A stretch of DNA of 64,000 nt from Vallitalea sp. (GTDB lineage Bacteria; Bacillota; Clostridia; Lachnospirales; Vallitaleaceae): contig JAOASG010000044.1 of the NCBI GenBank assembly GCA_025210235.1, positions 124,001 to 188,000 on the forward strand, given 5' to 3'. Of this stretch, positions 47,412-56,099 are shown in pieces (position 1 is the first letter of the stretch; each line of letters begins with the position of its first letter). The notes beneath the pieces were generated by a model. It ran no database searches. It saw only the letters and a program-made list of their open reading frames with translations, and had not been told where the DNA came from. The position numbers and the translations under genes were made by a program.

Positions 47412-48275
47412 CTATGTAAGGTCATTTTCTCCAACTGTTTCTAAAGATATTTTCCCAAGTATTCCATTCCTAAATTCATCCATTAGAATAACTGATGCTT
47501 TTGTGAGGTCTAATTGATTACCGGTTTTAATTAAGTTTCGATTCTCAGCAATTTTCTCTAATATTTGAATAGGTTCAAAATCATCTATGTTTATTAAATT
47601 ATATCTATTAACTAAAAGATTATTATAATTCTCTTTCAAGTAGCTAATCAAAATTAATGCAAGTTCATCTATATTTAATATATCATCTTTAATTGAACCA
47701 ATTAAAGCTAAATTAATGCCCACTTGTTTATCTTCAAATTTAGGCCATAAAATTCCAGGAGTATCTAATAATTCCATATCTTTTCTTAGTTTAATCCACT
47801 GTTTACCTTTTGTAACACCTGGTTTATTTCCTGTTTTTGCACTTGCTTTTCCTACTAGTTTATTTATAAATGTCGATTTACCTACATTAGGTATTCCTGC
47901 AACCATAGCTCTTACAGGTTTATTGATTAAACCTCTTTTTTTATTTCTTTCGATTTTTTCTTTACATAATTCATATGCTTTACTAATTACTTGATTAATT
48001 CCTTTTCCATTTTTTGAATTAACCAGTACCACACTAACTCCTTGTTCTTCATACCATTTAACTAATTTTTCTGTATTATTTCTATCAGCAAGATCAATTT
48101 TATTAAACACAATAATTCTAGGCTTATTGTTTGCTATATTAGCCATATCAGGGTTCCTGCTACTCAAAGGAACTCTTGCGTCAATTAACTCAATAATAAC
48201 ATCTACAAGTTTAATATTCTCTTGCATCATGCGTTTTGCTTTTGTCATATGTCCTGGGTACCATTGTATATCCAT
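47412..48275 (-). CDS. rbgA: Ribosome biogenesis GTPase RbgA (YlqF)
   Basis: A 287-residue circularly permuted GTPase. The order of G motifs is G4 (VFNKIDLAD), G5 (VNSKNGKG), G1 (VAGIPNVGKSTFINKL), G2 (KPGVTKG) and G3 (LLDTPGILWPKF), as expected. N-terminus MDIQWYPGHMTKAKRMM is typical. It promotes late 50S assembly. AAGGAATAATGAT precedes the ATG. It is downstream of lepB, with palindrome D4 between. Confidence 0.96.
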   Translation of the reverse strand: MDIQWYPGHMTKAKRMMQENIKLVDVIIELIDARVPLSSRNPDMANIANNKPRIIVFNKIDLADRNNTEKLVKWYEEQGVSVVLVNSKNGKGINQVISKAYELCKEKIERNKKRGLINKPVRAMVAGIPNVGKSTFINKLVGKASAKTGNKPGVTKGKQWIKLRKDMELLDTPGILWPKFEDKQVGINLALIGSIKDDILNIDELALILISYLKENYNNLLVNRYNLINIDDFEPIQILEKIAENRNLIKTGNQLDLTKASVILMDEFRNGILGKISLETVGENDLT

Positions 48276-48303
48276 ATCATTATTCCTTTATGTTTTTTAT
48301 TTA

Positions 48304-48417
48304 TGTAATTGTAAAACTACAATTAGTTGATTCTTTAATACATTATGTTGGATTAAATCTAATATAAGATTTACATATTGTATGTAAAGAATTGAAATCC
48401 TTAGTTTTGCAATTACC
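48304..48417 (-). repeat. Family D palindrome, copy D4
   Basis: Outer arms GTAATTGTAAAACTA and TAGTTTTGCAATTACC, inner parts GTTGATTCTTTAATAC and GTATGTAAAGAATTG. It is inverted relative to D1-D3, and its centre AAATCTAATATAAGATTTAC differs from theirs but is related to D6. It lies between rbgA and lepB. Confidence 0.82.
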
Positions 48418-48465
48418 TTTTAAGCAATCTTTATTTATTATTTCATTATAATCTTAAAATTATTA

Positions 48466-48996
48466 TTATTTTACAAAACCAATATTATTTAATGGCCAAA
48501 TTCTTAATCCGGCTTTACCAATTATATCTTTTCTGCTAATTGTTCCAACATCTATATAACGACTATCTGAACTTTTGTTTCTATTATCTCCCATTACAAA
48601 GTATTCACCTTCTGGAACAATTAAAGGAAATTCCCTATTACCTAATTTTTCAATAACATCAAATTTCTCAGTTAATTTTTTATCGTTAATATAAACTGCT
48701 CCATCAATAATATCAACTTTATCATTAGGTAATCCTATGATTCTTTTTATATAATTTTGAGTTGGATCATCTTTATAAGGAAAAACTATAATATCATATT
48801 GTTTTGGACTAGCAAATCTATAACTTATCTTATCTATAATAACGTGATCTCCATCATGAAGTGTCGGTTCCATCGAGCTTCCTATTACATTAGTTTTTTG
48901 AAAAACAAATGTAGTTATAAGCAATACTGCGACTAATACAATTCCAATATCAAGTATCCAACTTAATATCTCTTTCCCCAAAGAATCATTCTTCAT
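48466..48996 (-). CDS. lepB: Type I signal peptidase
   Basis: About 176 residues. One N-terminal membrane helix (WILDIGIVLVAVLLITTFVF), the catalytic serine in GSSMEPTLHDGD, the lysine in NYIKRIIGLPND, and the box GDNRNKSSDSRY. It removes signal peptides from exported proteins. The start at 48996 follows AAAGGTGTATAAC. The gene comes after rplS but behind a terminator. Confidence 0.96.
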   Translation of the reverse strand: MKNDSLGKEILSWILDIGIVLVAVLLITTFVFQKTNVIGSSMEPTLHDGDHVIIDKISYRFASPKQYDIIVFPYKDDPTQNYIKRIIGLPNDKVDIIDGAVYINDKKLTEKFDVIEKLGNREFPLIVPEGEYFVMGDNRNKSSDSRYIDVGTISRKDIIGKAGLRIWPLNNIGFVK

Positions 48997-49083
48997 GTTA
49001 TACACCTTTCTTCCCAAATTGATTTAGATAATTAGTTAAATATTCCAAAAAATTAATTTAAATAACATTCCATAATATAACAA

Positions 49084-49113
49084 AAAGGGACTAATGCATA
49101 ATACTCAGTCCCT
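49084..49113 (-). terminator. Intrinsic terminator of rplS
   Basis: TAAGGGACT and AGTCCCTTTT form a stem around a 14-base AT-rich loop, followed on the minus strand by TTTTTGTTATA. It is about 40 bases past the rplS stop codon and separates it from lepB. Confidence 0.8.
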
Positions 49114-49155
49114 TATTAGTTATTACTATAGTTGTAGTCCTACGAACTAAAGTCG

Positions 49156-49506
49156 TTATCTAATTAATTCTTTTACTTTAGCAGCTTTACCAATTCTGTC
49201 TCTTAAGTAGTTAAGTTTTGCTCTTCTAACTTTACCACGTCTTACAACATCAATATGATCAATGTTTGGAGAATGCAATGGCCAAGTTTTTTCAACTCCT
49301 ACACCATAAGAAATTCTTCTTGCTGTAAAAGTTTCGCGATTACTACCGTTTTGTCTTTTAATAACAACGCCTTCAAACATTTGTAATCTTTCACGATTTC
49401 CTTCTTTAACTTTAGCGTATACTCTAATAGTATCACCAACGTTAAATTCTGTTAATTCATTCTTTCTTAATTGTTCTTGTTCAATTTTACGTATTATATC
49501 GTTCAT
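49156..49506 (-). CDS. rplS: 50S ribosomal protein L19
   Basis: A 116-residue ribosomal protein: [53 protein letters not shown] and [21 protein letters not shown]. Complete. GGAGGAAACAC precedes the ATG. Last gene of the rimM-trmD-rplS unit. Confidence 0.98.
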   Translation of the reverse strand: MNDIIRKIEQEQLRKNELTEFNVGDTIRVYAKVKEGNRERLQMFEGVVIKRQNGSNRETFTARRISYGVGVEKTWPLHSPNIDHIDVVRRGKVRRAKLNYLRDRIGKAAKVKELIR

Positions 49507-49592
49507 GTGTTTCCTCCTAATATCTAGATGTTCTTATTACAATTTTGTAAAAGAGGACCATCCGTACTCACATTTAAATACTATATCATAGT

Positions 49593-50327
49593 TTACTTTT
49601 TTTTGCAATATTTATCTAGAAATTTTGTATCTATTTCATCTAAATTAGCCTTTTCTAATAAATCAGGCCTTTTATTATATGTTCTAATTAAAGACTGCTG
49701 TCTTCTCCACATATTAATATTTTTATGATGCCCCGATAATAGTATATCTGGTACTTGTCTATTCATAAAAACTGCTGGTCTAGTATACTGAGGGTATTCC
49801 AATAAATTATCGTCAAATGTTTCCGTTTCGGCAGAAGTTTCGTTAGATAATACATTAGGAATTAACCTTGAAATGGCATCTATCATAACCATAACAGCTA
49901 ATTCTCCACCTGTTAATATATAGTCTCCTATAGAAACTTCATCTGTAACTACCATTTCAATAACTCTCTCATCAACGCCCTCATAATGGCCACATAAAAA
50001 TATTAATTCTTCTTCTTTTGATAACTCTAGAGCCATTGTTTGATCAAATTTTTTTCCCTGTGGAGTTAAATATATAACACGAGGCTTTTTACTTGAATTC
50101 TTAGTAATTTCTTTATATGCTTCATAAATAGGTTCAGGTTGCATAACCATGCCTGCTCCTCCACCATAAGGGTAATCATCTACTTGCTTATGTTTATTAA
50201 GTGCATAATCTCTAATATTAATTGTTTCTATATTAATTAATTTTTTTTCTTGTGCTTTTCCAATAATACTTGAATTAAGACCTTGTTTAATCATATCTGG
50301 AAACAATGTCAATATGTTATATTTCAC
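49593..50327 (-). CDS. trmD: tRNA (guanine(37)-N1)-methyltransferase
   Basis: A 244-residue SPOUT methyltransferase that modifies G37 of tRNAs. Knot motifs: VIYLTPQGKKFDQ, LCGHYEGVDERV, SIGDYILTGGELAVMVMIDA and the C-terminal DILLSGHHKNINMWRRQQ. Overlaps the rimM stop codon by one base. Confidence 0.97.
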   Translation of the reverse strand: MKYNILTLFPDMIKQGLNSSIIGKAQEKKLINIETINIRDYALNKHKQVDDYPYGGGAGMVMQPEPIYEAYKEITKNSSKKPRVIYLTPQGKKFDQTMALELSKEEELIFLCGHYEGVDERVIEMVVTDEVSIGDYILTGGELAVMVMIDAISRLIPNVLSNETSAETETFDDNLLEYPQYTRPAVFMNRQVPDILLSGHHKNINMWRRQQSLIRTYNKRPDLLEKANLDEIDTKFLDKYCKKK

Positions 50328-50833
50328 TAATCTATCAATCCTTCCAGCAATGAAACAATCATTATTTTGTTTTTCATATCTACTTTTTTAATACATTCTT
50401 TTAATGCTGGTATCAAAACTTCTTTATTATTATCATCTTTAACTAAATATACATCGTTGCTACCTGTAATAATAACATCTTCTAATATACCAAGATATTT
50501 TCCATCTTCTGTACTAACTTTAATACCTATTAAGTCTTGAATATAGTATTCATCTTCTTGTAACGGTAATGCAAGTTCTCTTGGTATTTTTATAATAGAT
50601 TGCTTTAACGCTTCTGCATGATTCATATCTTCTATTTCTTCAAATTTAATAATAATCATGTTTTTAAAATATTTAATATTTTTTATTGTATATTTATCTA
50701 TTTTTTTATTGGTATCAATATATACATATTCAAGTAATTCAAACCTACTAGGTTCATCCGTTAAAGGTATGACTTTAACTTCACCTCTAATTCCATGTGT
50801 ATTAACTATTTTACCAATATTAAAGTAATCCAT
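50327..50833 (-). CDS. rimM: Ribosome maturation factor RimM
   Basis: A 168-residue 16S rRNA processing factor that binds S19. N-terminal IGKIVNTHGIRGEVKVIPLTDEP, then the PRC-barrel half with EYYIQDLIGIKVST and GSNDVYLV. Usually cotranscribed with rpsP and khpA; here a terminator and the C3/D5 repeats lie in between. Confidence 0.96.
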   Translation of the reverse strand: MDYFNIGKIVNTHGIRGEVKVIPLTDEPSRFELLEYVYIDTNKKIDKYTIKNIKYFKNMIIIKFEEIEDMNHAEALKQSIIKIPRELALPLQEDEYYIQDLIGIKVSTEDGKYLGILEDVIITGSNDVYLVKDDNNKEVLIPALKECIKKVDMKNKIMIVSLLEGLID

Positions 50834-50924
50834 ATATTCACCTTCACTATATCCATTTAAGCCTTAAAAGAGAGGTTTTTTCTGTATCTATTAGCTCATG
50901 GGATTATTAAATTATTATAAAGAG

Positions 50925-51164
50925 CCTAGCGTATATGGTATAGTGTAATATGGAGCAGCGAGCCATGGACGGCGAGTTCAGCTAGGTGGTCACTGAAAAA
51001 CTTAGAATTAAATTCTTAAACACAATATGTATGTCTCATTTTTATAAGGCGAACCCAACATATTGTATTAAAGAATCAACTAAAGGATGTTTTTCAGTGA
51101 CCTTATTTAACATGGACGTTTAACCTGCTGACGGAATATTACACTATACCATATACGCGGAAAT
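50925..51164 (+). repeat. Family C palindrome, copy C3 (with nested family D)
   Basis: Arms at 50929-50951 and 51136-51158 pair perfectly over 23 bases. Relative to C1, positions 4 and 16 of the arm changed with their partners. Loops GCC-ATGGAC-GGC and AAC-ATGGAC-GTT are kept. A family D element is inserted after TTCAGC in the inner stem. Confidence 0.88.
50988..51102 (+). repeat. Family D palindrome nested in C3 (D5)
   Basis: The inner part matches the D family (CACAATATGTATGTCTC, then AACCCAACATATTGTATTAA). The outer arms are GGTCACTGAAAAAC and GTTTTTCAGTGACC, different from AGGTAATTGCAAAAC of other copies but again complementary to each other. So the arm sequence was replaced on both sides. 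Confidence 0.85.
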
Positions 51165-51178
51165 CTGCTGATAACAAA

Positions 51179-51203
51179 AAAGGTTAGGAAAATCCTAACC
51201 TTA
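51179..51203 (-). terminator. Intrinsic terminator overlapping the khpA stop codon
   Basis: AAGGTTAGGA and TCCTAACCTT form a perfect 10-bp stem with a 4-base loop, followed on the minus strand by TTTTTGTTATC. The TAA of khpA is part of the stem base. It should split the ylxM-ffh-rpsP-khpA transcript from rimM. Confidence 0.85.
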
Positions 51204-51431
51204 TTGTAAAATTTCAACAACAACTCTTTTTTCTTCTTTAGTTGCTGCTGCCTTAACTACTGTCCTTATAGCTTTGGCAATTCTACCTTGTTTGCCAATA
51301 ACTTTTCCCATATCGTCCGGTGCAACTTTTAATTCTAATATAATTGAGCGTTCTCCCTCAATTTCATTTACTTTAACATCATCTGGATTATCAACTAATG
51401 ATTTAGCGATAACTTCCACTAATTCTTTCAT
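51201..51431 (-). CDS. khpA: KH-domain RNA-binding protein KhpA (YlqC)
   Basis: A 76-residue single KH domain protein: [19 protein letters not shown], then [24 protein letters not shown] with the GxxG loop. Homologs pair with KhpB and bind many RNAs. The start at 51431 follows GGAGGTGTACAAC. Between rpsP and rimM as in other Firmicutes. Confidence 0.95.
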   Translation of the reverse strand: MKELVEVIAKSLVDNPDDVKVNEIEGERSIILELKVAPDDMGKVIGKQGRIAKAIRTVVKAAATKEEKRVVVEILQ

Positions 51432-51449
51432 GTTGTACACCTCCAACAA

Positions 51450-51695
51450 CTACTTTACAACCCCTGCTTGTTTTAATAATCTTTTAACTGTATCAGAAGG
51501 TTGAGCTCCGTTACTTAACCATTTGTTAGCAACTTCTTCATTAATCTTTAAGTCAATAGGATTTTTTGTTGGATTATAGTAGCCAACTTGCTCGATAAAT
51601 TTACCATCTCTTGGAGATCTTGAATCTGCAACTACAATTCTATAAAAAGGAGCTTTTTTAGCACCCATTCTTTTTAATCTCATTCTTACTGCCAT
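51450..51695 (-). CDS. rpsP: 30S ribosomal protein S16
   Basis: An 81-residue protein: [41 protein letters not shown] and [15 protein letters not shown]. The start at 51695 follows GGAGGTGAAACAA; three codons upstream in the frame are not used. Confidence 0.98.
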   Translation of the reverse strand: MAVRMRLKRMGAKKAPFYRIVVADSRSPRDGKFIEQVGYYNPTKNPIDLKINEEVANKWLSNGAQPSDTVKRLLKQAGVVK

Positions 51696-51753
51696 TTGTT
51701 TCACCTCCTGTAATATGTAATCTTATTTATTAGGCTAGCTAAGGAACACCATA

Positions 51754-53097
51754 CTAGCCCATAAATGGCAATTTGCTTAGTAATCCTTTTTTACCTTTAC
51801 CCTTCATCATGCCATTCATTTGTTTCATCATTTTTTTAGCTTGTTCAAATTGCTTAATGAATCGATTAACATCTTGAATATCATTTCCTGATCCTTTTGC
51901 TATTCTTCTTTTTCTAGAAGGATTCATAACGCTTGGATTAGCTCTTTCTTCAAGTGTCATTGAATAAATCATTGATTCCACTTTTACTAATTCTTTATCA
52001 TCTATTTCTACATCTTTCATCTGCTTGTTCATACCAGGAATCATAGACATAATGTCGCCAAGTGATCCTATTTTTTTAATTTGTTGCATTTGTTCAAGAA
52101 AATCATCAAAAGTAAATTCTGCTTTTCTAAATCTTTTTTCCATCTCTGCAGCTTTCTTTTGATCTATAGCTTCTGAAGCTTTTTCTATAAGTGTTAATAC
52201 ATCGCCCATACCAAGTATTCTAGAAGCCATTCTCTCGGGATGAAATTCTTCAATATCTGTTAGTTTTTCACCTATACATGCAAATTTAATTGGTTTTTGT
52301 GTTACAGCTCTTACAGAAAGTGCTGAACCACCTCTTGTATCACCATCTAGCTTAGTTAATATAACACCATCAATACCAATCTTTTCGTTGAAATTCTCTG
52401 CTACATTAACAGCGTCTTGACCAGTCATAGCATCTACAACTAATAATACTTCTTGAGGGTTAATTGAATCTTTTATTTCAATAAGCTCATACATCATATC
52501 TTCATCTATATGAAGTCTTCCTGCTGTATCAATTATAACTACATTATTACCATTTTTCGTAGCTGATTCAATGGCTGCTTTTGCAATATCTACAGGTTTA
52601 TTTTTATCACCCATTGTAAATACAGGAACATCAATCTGTCCACCTACAACTTGTAATTGTTTAATAGCTGCTGGACGATATACATCACATGCTACTAATA
52701 ATGGTTTTTTACCATTTTTCTTAAGTTTTCCTGCAAGTTTGGCTGTAGTAGTAGTTTTACCTGCACCTTGCAATCCTACCATCATGTATACAGTAGGAGG
52801 CTCATTTGAAAAAGTCAAATCAGCTTTTTCTTCACCCATTAACTTTACTAATTCTTCGTTAACAATTTTTATTACTTGTTGTCCAGGTGTTAAACTTTCC
52901 ATAACCTCATGACCAACAGCTCTTTCTTTAATACTATTAACAAATTTTTTAACGACTTTAAAGTTAACATCTGCTTCTAATAGCGCTAATTTTACTTCTC
53001 TCATAGCAAGTTTTACATCTTGTTCACTTAATTTCCCTTTTTTCTTAAGGTTAGAAAATATATTTTGAAACTTATCTGATAAACTCTCAAATGCCAT
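51754..53097 (-). CDS. ffh: Signal recognition particle protein Ffh
   Basis: A 447-residue GTPase that binds signal sequences and 4.5S/6S-type SRP RNA. N domain, then G domain: MMVGLQGAGKTTTTAKLAGKL, DTAGRLHIDEDMM, TKLDGDTRGGSALSV. Met-rich M domain at the C-terminus (GDIMSMIPGMNKQMK, RRIAKGSGNDIQDVNRFIKQ). It works with FtsY encoded at 56100-57035. AAGGAGGTTATCGT precedes the ATG. Confidence 0.98.
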   Translation of the reverse strand: MAFESLSDKFQNIFSNLKKKGKLSEQDVKLAMREVKLALLEADVNFKVVKKFVNSIKERAVGHEVMESLTPGQQVIKIVNEELVKLMGEEKADLTFSNEPPTVYMMVGLQGAGKTTTTAKLAGKLKKNGKKPLLVACDVYRPAAIKQLQVVGGQIDVPVFTMGDKNKPVDIAKAAIESATKNGNNVVIIDTAGRLHIDEDMMYELIEIKDSINPQEVLLVVDAMTGQDAVNVAENFNEKIGIDGVILTKLDGDTRGGSALSVRAVTQKPIKFACIGEKLTDIEEFHPERMASRILGMGDVLTLIEKASEAIDQKKAAEMEKRFRKAEFTFDDFLEQMQQIKKIGSLGDIMSMIPGMNKQMKDVEIDDKELVKVESMIYSMTLEERANPSVMNPSRKRRIAKGSGNDIQDVNRFIKQFEQAKKMMKQMNGMMKGKGKKGLLSKLPFMG

Positions 53098-53125
53098 ACG
53101 ATAACCTCCTTCCTCATAACTTATT

Positions 53126-53157
53126 AGGTAACTACAAATTCACGATATTAATTACCT
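53126..53157. repeat. Family D-like remnant between ylxM and ffh
   Basis: AGGTAACT and AATTACCT face each other across 16 bases, which corresponds to the ends of family D without its middle. It lies in the 69-base gap between ylxM and ffh. Confidence 0.4.
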
Positions 53158-53166
53158 ATAACTAAT

Positions 53167-53541
53167 CTATAAATCTTCCAATATCTTATTACAAGTAGTA
53201 TTAATCTCTACTATTTTATTTACAATCAACTTTGTTTCTATGTGTTCTCTTCCTTGTAATTCATCTAAAATATCACTTGTACATTTTGAAATCTTATCTA
53301 TATTATTTTTATTTAATAAAAATTTATTAACTAACTGTAATTTATTTTCGTAATTATCAAGTTGTTTATCACATCTTTTTAAGGTGTCATGTACACCTTG
53401 TCTACTAATTTTAAGCTGTTCAGATATTTCTCCTAAAGATAAATCATTCAAATTATACAATTCATATATTTCTTTCTGGTGTTCTGTTAATAGTTCACCA
53501 TAGAAATCATATAATAATGTTTTTTGAAAAATATTACTCAA
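53167..53541 (-). CDS. ylxM: YlxM family helix-turn-helix protein
   Basis: About 124 residues. The motifs LLYDFYGELLTEHQKEIYELY and NDLSLGEISEQLKISRQGVHDTLKRC are the UPF0122/YlxM signature with its sigma-like HTH. Homologs contact the SRP system and lie upstream of ffh. The probable start is TTG at 53541, 8 bases after AGGTGG; GTG codons at 53553 and 53550 overlap that site. Confidence 0.9.
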   Translation of the reverse strand: MSNIFQKTLLYDFYGELLTEHQKEIYELYNLNDLSLGEISEQLKISRQGVHDTLKRCDKQLDNYENKLQLVNKFLLNKNNIDKISKCTSDILDELQGREHIETKLIVNKIVEINTTCNKILEDL

Positions 53542-53553
53542 AAAAATCACCAC

Positions 53554-53577
53554 CTGTAAAGGTTAATTACTTTACAG
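53554..53577. promoter_or_regulatory. Inverted repeat at the ylxM transcription start
   Basis: CTGTAAAG and CTTTACAG form a perfect 8-bp inverted repeat with an 8-base spacer. It begins about 6 bases after the -10 box and overlaps the ribosome site AGGTGG by two bases. It could be an operator for a dimeric regulator or, as RNA, a hairpin that limits ribosome access. Confidence 0.55.
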
Positions 53578-53582
53578 ATGGT

Positions 53583-53611
53583 ATTATATGATACTTGATA
53601 ATATTTGTCAA
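53583..53611 (-). promoter_or_regulatory. Sigma-A promoter of ylxM-ffh-rpsP-khpA
   Basis: TTGACA (53611-53606) and TATAAT (53588-53583) on the minus strand are both perfect consensus boxes, 17 bases apart. Start of transcription about 53576. Confidence 0.85.
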
Positions 53612-53786
53612 GCCTTTTTGGGGATTTTTTTAGAGATTGGCCTATACGTAAAACATGTTCAAACATATACTCTTCTCTTTCTGACCTCTGAAAAAGGTTC
53701 TCCAACTGTGATACCCATAATCGAAGTTCCGTATCCTTATCAATTGGATTTACTTGAAGTGCAAGATTCAAAGCTACACAAATCAG

Positions 53787-55346
53787 TTAATTATAGCTTA
53801 TTATTTTATGAGTATTTGAAAAATGCTCTAAACTTACATCAAAAAAGTTATGATTATATTTTTTATAATTATATTCTGCATTCTCATATTTGTTGTTAGA
53901 ACTCCACGTGGTGTCTATAATAACCCATCTTCCATCAATATAAGCTTCATTCCATGCATGATTTGATGTATTATCAATATTGTCCTTTGTCCATTCCCCA
54001 TTGGTGCTAATACCTAACGCAAACCCTGATACTGTAACACAGGGGATATTGGAGGCTGTAAATAACGCTTTAGTTAACTCAGCATAGCCTGCACAAACTG
54101 AAGTTTTACTTTTCAGTGTTCCTTCTGCACTCGTTGCTCCATAATCACCAGAATAATAACCATCATAATTGTAATAAATATTATCTGCAACCCAATCATG
54201 TATAGCCATAGCTTTATCATAATCACTTTTAATTCCTGCAGTTATCTCATTTGATAGATTTACTATTTCTTTAGGAATATTATTTTTATTCATATCAATT
54301 GAAGGTACTTCCTTTTTTTCTATATAGAACTTTTGATAATTATTTGTATACACAGGTGATAATTTAAAATATATTTTTGTATTATCTTTTATAAGTGTTA
54401 TATTATTAATCCAATTCCAATATGTAGTATACCTTTCAGGCGCTTTATATATCTCTATTTCATAGCTTTCATCTTGAAAGTTTACATCTAAGCTACTTGA
54501 TAAATTCCCCTTACTATCAATTGGTATGTATTTTTCGCTTATTCTTTGTCCTTTATTTTTTATTATACATGATATCCATTTTGTTTCATTATCATTTATA
54601 TTGCCACTAATATTAAGTTTATTGCCTTCTATATTGAATGTCATATAGTGTTGTTCATTATGATGAGTTAATATACTATCAATTCCTAATGGTATTTCTA
54701 GTTTGATTAATCCCATTCCACAAGCTATATCTATATTAATTACTCCCTGTTCCACTAGTTTATTAACCAATGTTGTATTTTTATCTTTTACATTCATTAA
54801 TAAACTTAAATAACTATATTTTGCTATTTCATCCCTTAAGAACACATTGTTTTTTAATTCTTTATAATCCAATTCATTAATAAGTTTATTATTCCTAACA
54901 TATTCTAATGATTCATTCCATATAAAATCTTTTTTTGAATCATCATAACCTAATGCCCTTAATATAAATGTAAAGTAACTTTCTGCACTAATAAAATCAG
55001 CAGAACCATACTTATTATTTCCTGTACCATTGGTTAACCCTTCATGATACAGATACCCGATATAATCATTTCCCCATTTAGGTACATCTGTATAAGGATG
55101 TTCATATTTTTTATCATGTGCTTCTTGTTCTGTACCTAATAGTCTTACAAACATAACAGCTGCTTCTAGTCTAGTAGGTTCTCTATCTAACTCAAATCCT
55201 GTACTAGTTCCTTTAAACACACCTAGTTTTTTTAGTTCTTTTGCGTACTCTTCATATCTTACATTATAATCTGTATTTGCGGTTATATTTATTGTCATAG
55301 TTAAGAAAATAGCCGGCAACATCAGAAAAGCAATAATTTTTTTCAT
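53787..55346 (-). CDS. Exported SLH-domain protein with transglutaminase-like domain
   Basis: A 519-residue protein. Signal peptide MKKIIAFLMLPAIFLTMTINITA. Residues 30-200 have S-layer homology repeats (ELDREPTRLEAAVMFVRLLG, YTDVPKWGNDYIGYLYHEGL). The C-terminal 150 residues form a transglutaminase-like domain: cysteine in TSVCAGYAELTKALF, histidine in NHAWNEAYIDGRW, and aspartate in VIIDTTW. The set is complete. It is likely bound to the wall through SLH and may hydrolyse or cross-link proteins; the substrate is unknown. AGGAGGAACT precedes the ATG. Confidence 0.9.
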   Translation of the reverse strand: MKKIIAFLMLPAIFLTMTINITANTDYNVRYEEYAKELKKLGVFKGTSTGFELDREPTRLEAAVMFVRLLGTEQEAHDKKYEHPYTDVPKWGNDYIGYLYHEGLTNGTGNNKYGSADFISAESYFTFILRALGYDDSKKDFIWNESLEYVRNNKLINELDYKELKNNVFLRDEIAKYSYLSLLMNVKDKNTTLVNKLVEQGVINIDIACGMGLIKLEIPLGIDSILTHHNEQHYMTFNIEGNKLNISGNINDNETKWISCIIKNKGQRISEKYIPIDSKGNLSSSLDVNFQDESYEIEIYKAPERYTTYWNWINNITLIKDNTKIYFKLSPVYTNNYQKFYIEKKEVPSIDMNKNNIPKEIVNLSNEITAGIKSDYDKAMAIHDWVADNIYYNYDGYYSGDYGATSAEGTLKSKTSVCAGYAELTKALFTASNIPCVTVSGFALGISTNGEWTKDNIDNTSNHAWNEAYIDGRWVIIDTTWSSNNKYENAEYNYKKYNHNFFDVSLEHFSNTHKIISYN

Positions 55347-55552
55347 AGTTCCTCCTGTATTATTATGTCTTTATCTTCCAAAACGTTATATAATGTAATA
55401 ACATATAATCAATTTTCTCTGGCAAATTTTTTTAAAATAAACCCCATCCTTACTTATTTATTGTTCTCTTAAATTATCTAAAACTATTTTAAATTACTAT
55501 TCATTATTGAGTTTTCCTTTTCTAATTATCACCACTAGCCCTAAACTAGCCT

Positions 55553-55766
55553 AGTAAGTTGATAGATATTAAAAAGTAGAGCCTTTAAATGAGCCTTAGA
55601 AAATCTTAGTGAATGGAAGAATAGCTTCCGTTAAAAAACTTAAAATGTTTGACTGCAAGGAGTTTTTAAGTTTTAGGAAGCTATTCTGGAATGAACTCTA
55701 GTTTTTCTTAGGCTGATTTAACGAAAACGAATTTTTAATATCTATCAACCTACGACCGTCTTGTAC
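55553..55766 (+). repeat. Family A long palindrome, copy A3 (uninterrupted)
   Basis: The cleanest copy, 214 bases. Outer arms TAAGTTGATAGATATTAAAA (from 55553) and its partner ending at 55752; inner stem AGAATAGCTTCC / GGAAGCTATTCT around the conserved loop TGTTTGACTGCAAGGAGT; tail CGACCGTCTTGTAC. Compared with A1 and A2, stem changes are mostly paired. It lies between the SLH/transglutaminase gene and a zinc-ribbon pseudogene. Confidence 0.88.
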
Positions 55767-55792
55767 GGTTTACATTATTAATTAATGGAAAT

Positions 55793-56028
55793 TTAATCCT
55801 CTAACTCTATCCCACAATACATACAATGCTTAAAATTCTTAGCTTTACCAAAATTTTGCAATGAGGGCATTTCCACATAAATGTAGCAATAATTGCACAT
55901 ATAAGAGTTCCCCCTGCTAGTATTGCAAATATCATATCGGCTGGTATAGATAATAGTGTTGTATTTTCTATGTAATTATCAAACTGATCTTTTGCAAATC
56001 TTTTTATACCTAGAAATATAAAAATAAT
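55793..56028 (-). pseudogene. Frameshifted small membrane protein with zinc ribbon
   Basis: On the minus strand one frame reads IFIFLGIKRFAKDQFDNY, then PADMIFAILAGGTLICAIIA, a membrane helix, and TFMWKCPHCK. The frame then diverges: after AAAATTTT the second half of the ribbon, GKAKNFKHCMYCGIELED, continues in another frame to a TAA at 55793. The two CxxC knuckles (CPHC, CMYC) belong together, so a one-base frameshift in the AAAATTTTGG run is likely. No ATG start is seen, so the 5' end may also be lost. Confidence 0.65.
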
Positions 56029-56099
56029 AATTTAATAACTAATTTTCCCACCAATTTATTAGCATTACTGCATATAATATGTGGTGGGAAATAATTATA

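Noticed and set aside
53547..53771. A 74-codon minus-strand ORF upstream of ylxM
   Set aside because: It contains the consensus ylxM promoter and would be transcribed only from further upstream; no family pattern or ribosome site was seen.
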